Position numbers and translations under genes: made by a program. The notes beneath the pieces are model-generated. The model did no database searches. It worked only from the letters and a program-made list of their open reading frames with translations, and was not told the origin of the DNA. From positions 1 through 6,960 of the forward strand of contig CAJXNF010000152.1 of the NCBI GenBank assembly GCA_913056375.1: DNA of 6,960 nucleotides, given 5' to 3'. Numbering within the stretch: the stretch's first letter is position 1; every line of letters starts with the position of its first letter. The stretch is from an uncultured Pseudomonadota bacterium. Lineage in GTDB: Bacteria; SAR324; NAC60-12. This document shows positions 5,857-6,960 of the stretch, piece after piece.

Positions 5857-6759
5857 ATGGATTTGACGACCGTCTATTGCAATCTTGACGATTTCTACCG
5901 TAATTTCAATGTTGAGGCGCCACACGATCTGCTTCTTGGGCCTCGTCATCTTCGCCAACGTTGCACAAGCCTCAGCCCAAGTGAGCTCATGACCATTCTC
6001 GTCATGTTTCATCAATCTCAAGGCTACCGCAACTTCAAGGGCTACTATACCGAACAGGTCCTCGGGCGCTGGCATCGCGAGTTCCCCAATGCCCCCAGCT
6101 ACACACGTGTGGTTCAGCTTCTTCCTCGGGTCCTTTGGCCCTTGGTTCACTACCTGGGAAGTCGCCGTGGTGAAGTGAGTGGGATCAGCTTTGTCGACTC
6201 CACTCCACTCAAGGTGTGTCACCATGCCCGCATTCACTCTCACAAGGTCTTCCAGGGCTTGGCCCAAAGAGGAAAAAGCTCAACGGGTTGGTTCTTTGGC
6301 TTTAAGCTGCACCTGATCATCAATGATCGCAGTGAACTGCTGGGGGTTCGCCTCACACCAGGAAATGTGGATGACCGTTTGCCTGTGCCTGAGATGGCCA
6401 AGGGACTCTTTGGCAAGCTCTTTGGGGATCGAGGCTATATTTCCCAAGCGCTACGCTACACCCTCAAGCAGCAAGGCCTAGAACTCATCACCAAGCTACG
6501 CAAGAACATGAAACCCAAGCTGTTGAACCTGATGGACAAAATCCTTCTCAGGAAGAGGGCCTTGATTGAAACCGTCAATGACCAACTCAAAAACGTCTGC
6601 CAGATTGAGCACTCCAGACACCGAAGCCCCATCAACGCATTCGTCCACCTGATCGCCGGGTTGGTCGCCTTCACTTGGCAGGAAAAACGTCCGGCACTCT
6701 CCTGGACTCGAGAGGAAGAGGAAATTCTCAACGCCCACAAGCAACTCGTCTGCATCTAG
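5857..6759 (+). CDS. IS982-family DDE transposase
   Basis: This 300-residue transposase cuts and joins the ends of its own element using two metal ions. An N-terminal YCNLDDFYRNF stretch (7-17) and SLSPSELMTILVMFHQSQGYRNFKGYY, split as 38-50 and 51-64, form the usual IS982 opening. The catalytic core shows Asp114 in GISFVDSTPLKVC (109-121), Asp191 in KLFGDRGYIS (187-196) and Glu238 in ALIETVNDQLK (235-245). GLAQRGKSS followed by TGWFFGFKLHL (134-153), LTPGNVDDR (166-174) and QIEHSRHRSP (249-258) are strongly conserved in the family. Length is normal and no stop or frameshift is seen. The ATG follows GGAGG at 5 bases. The stop codon lies two bases before the right terminal repeat. A long antisense frame on the other strand is a by-product of the high G+C. 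Confidence 0.96.
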   Translation: MDLTTVYCNLDDFYRNFNVEAPHDLLLGPRHLRQRCTSLSPSELMTILVMFHQSQGYRNFKGYYTEQVLGRWHREFPNAPSYTRVVQLLPRVLWPLVHYLGSRRGEVSGISFVDSTPLKVCHHARIHSHKVFQGLAQRGKSSTGWFFGFKLHLIINDRSELLGVRLTPGNVDDRLPVPEMAKGLFGKLFGDRGYISQALRYTLKQQGLELITKLRKNMKPKLLNLMDKILLRKRALIETVNDQLKNVCQIEHSRHRSPINAFVHLIAGLVAFTWQEKRPALSWTREEEEILNAHKQLVCI

Positions 6760-6761
6760 GG

Positions 6762-6781
6762 CTTATCCCAAACTCACGTTA
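6762..6781 (-). repeat. Right terminal inverted repeat of the IS
   Basis: This is the inverse of the left end with one mismatch. It begins two bases after the transposase stop codon, so the gene runs practically to the edge of the element. Confidence 0.92.
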
Positions 6782-6898
6782 AATTAGAAGAAATGTGGTA
6801 TGAAATGAGACTAAACCGCGTCATTCTTCAATTTTTCTTACGAATTCGACCGTACTTTCTTTCAATCACTAACTTCTCCATGTTTTAGACCAAAGACC

Positions 6899-6960
6899 AT
6901 GAATGATTCAGCAAAACGTGTAGCAATCGTTGGCTCAGGGCCTGCGGCATTTTATTCAGC
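6899..6960 (+). CDS. Start of a flavoprotein / NAD(P)-dependent oxidoreductase gene (adrenodoxin or ferredoxin-NADP reductase-like), cut by window end
   Basis: Only 20 full codons are visible. Residues 8-20 read VAIVGSGPAAFYS, a dinucleotide-binding GxGxxA motif right after the start, typical of the FAD site in FprA/adrenodoxin-reductase-like enzymes; glutamate synthase small subunits and thioredoxin-reductase-like proteins have similar openings. The frame upstream is open only to a stop at 6812-6814 and contains no other ATG, GTG or TTG, so the ATG at 6899 is the start. No clear Shine-Dalgarno is seen. The 117 bases between the IS and this gene hold no promoter I can support, so its original promoter may lie left of the IS. 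Confidence 0.6.
   Translation, partial: MNDSAKRVAIVGSGPAAFYS

Larger units (their letters stand above)
5772..6781 (+). mobile_element. IS982-family insertion sequence, apparently complete (about 1010 bp)
   Basis: The element is bounded by near-perfect 20-bp terminal inverted repeats and holds one transposase gene filling most of its length, as expected for IS982-family elements of about 1 kb. It is visibly richer in G+C than the AT-rich spacers on either side, a sign of arrival from elsewhere. It lies between hisD and the next flavoprotein gene and interrupts neither, but may have split the promoter region of the downstream gene. No 6-9 bp target duplication is recognisable; only TA is common to both sides if the ends are set at ACGTGAG and CTCACGT. 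All catalytic residues and both ends are present, so it could still be mobile. Confidence 0.93.

Noticed and set aside
5833..6267. Minus-strand open frame of 144 codons inside the IS
   Set aside because: It is antisense to the transposase and explained by its composition; IS982 elements carry a single transposase gene.

Overview
The window looks like part of the chromosome of a Gram-negative, probably proteobacterial, organism. The substrate-binding protein has a Sec-type signal and would work in a periplasm, and the sequence of this binding protein and its permease recalls the transporters of alphaproteobacteria and related marine lineages. The genus cannot be fixed from this stretch. The metabolic genes have moderate G+C and AT-rich intergenic DNA, while the insertion sequence is visibly richer in G+C.

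Left part, minus strand (1-2774): a dipeptide/oligopeptide-type ABC importer operon. A 679-residue periplasmic binding protein (735-2774) comes first, then an inner-membrane permease that runs off the left edge (650 to 1). A strong stem-loop lies between them. A reasonable sigma70-type promoter for the operon is at 2860-2888.

Middle part, plus strand (3058-5566): a FAD-dependent oxidoreductase (3058-4185) of the clade proposed to oxidise aminophosphonates (TIGR03364) is transcribed divergently from the transporter. It is followed 97 bases later by a complete histidinol dehydrogenase gene, hisD (4283-5566). The divergent spacer holds an AT-rich 9-bp inverted repeat that could be an operator. 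A working idea is that the importer brings in an amine-bearing compound that the oxidase then deaminates; only the arrangement supports this. HisD catalyses the last step of histidine synthesis and may simply be a neighbour.

Right part (5567-6960): an apparently intact IS982-family insertion sequence of about 1.01 kb (5772-6781), with 20-bp terminal inverted repeats matching at 19 positions and one 300-codon transposase gene with all three DDE residues visible. Just inside its left end, an 11-bp inverted repeat would bury the transposase ribosome binding site in any transcript that enters from outside. This is the familiar logic for keeping a transposase silent under read-through. The IS separates hisD from the beginning of another flavoprotein gene (6899 onward), which resembles adrenodoxin/ferredoxin-NADP reductases and is cut by the window end.

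I do not see a clearly novel multi-gene defence or mobile system here. The best leads are the pairing of an orphan aminophosphonate-type oxidase with a peptide-type importer, the RBS-sequestering hairpin of the IS, and the unusual amino-terminal part of the permease.
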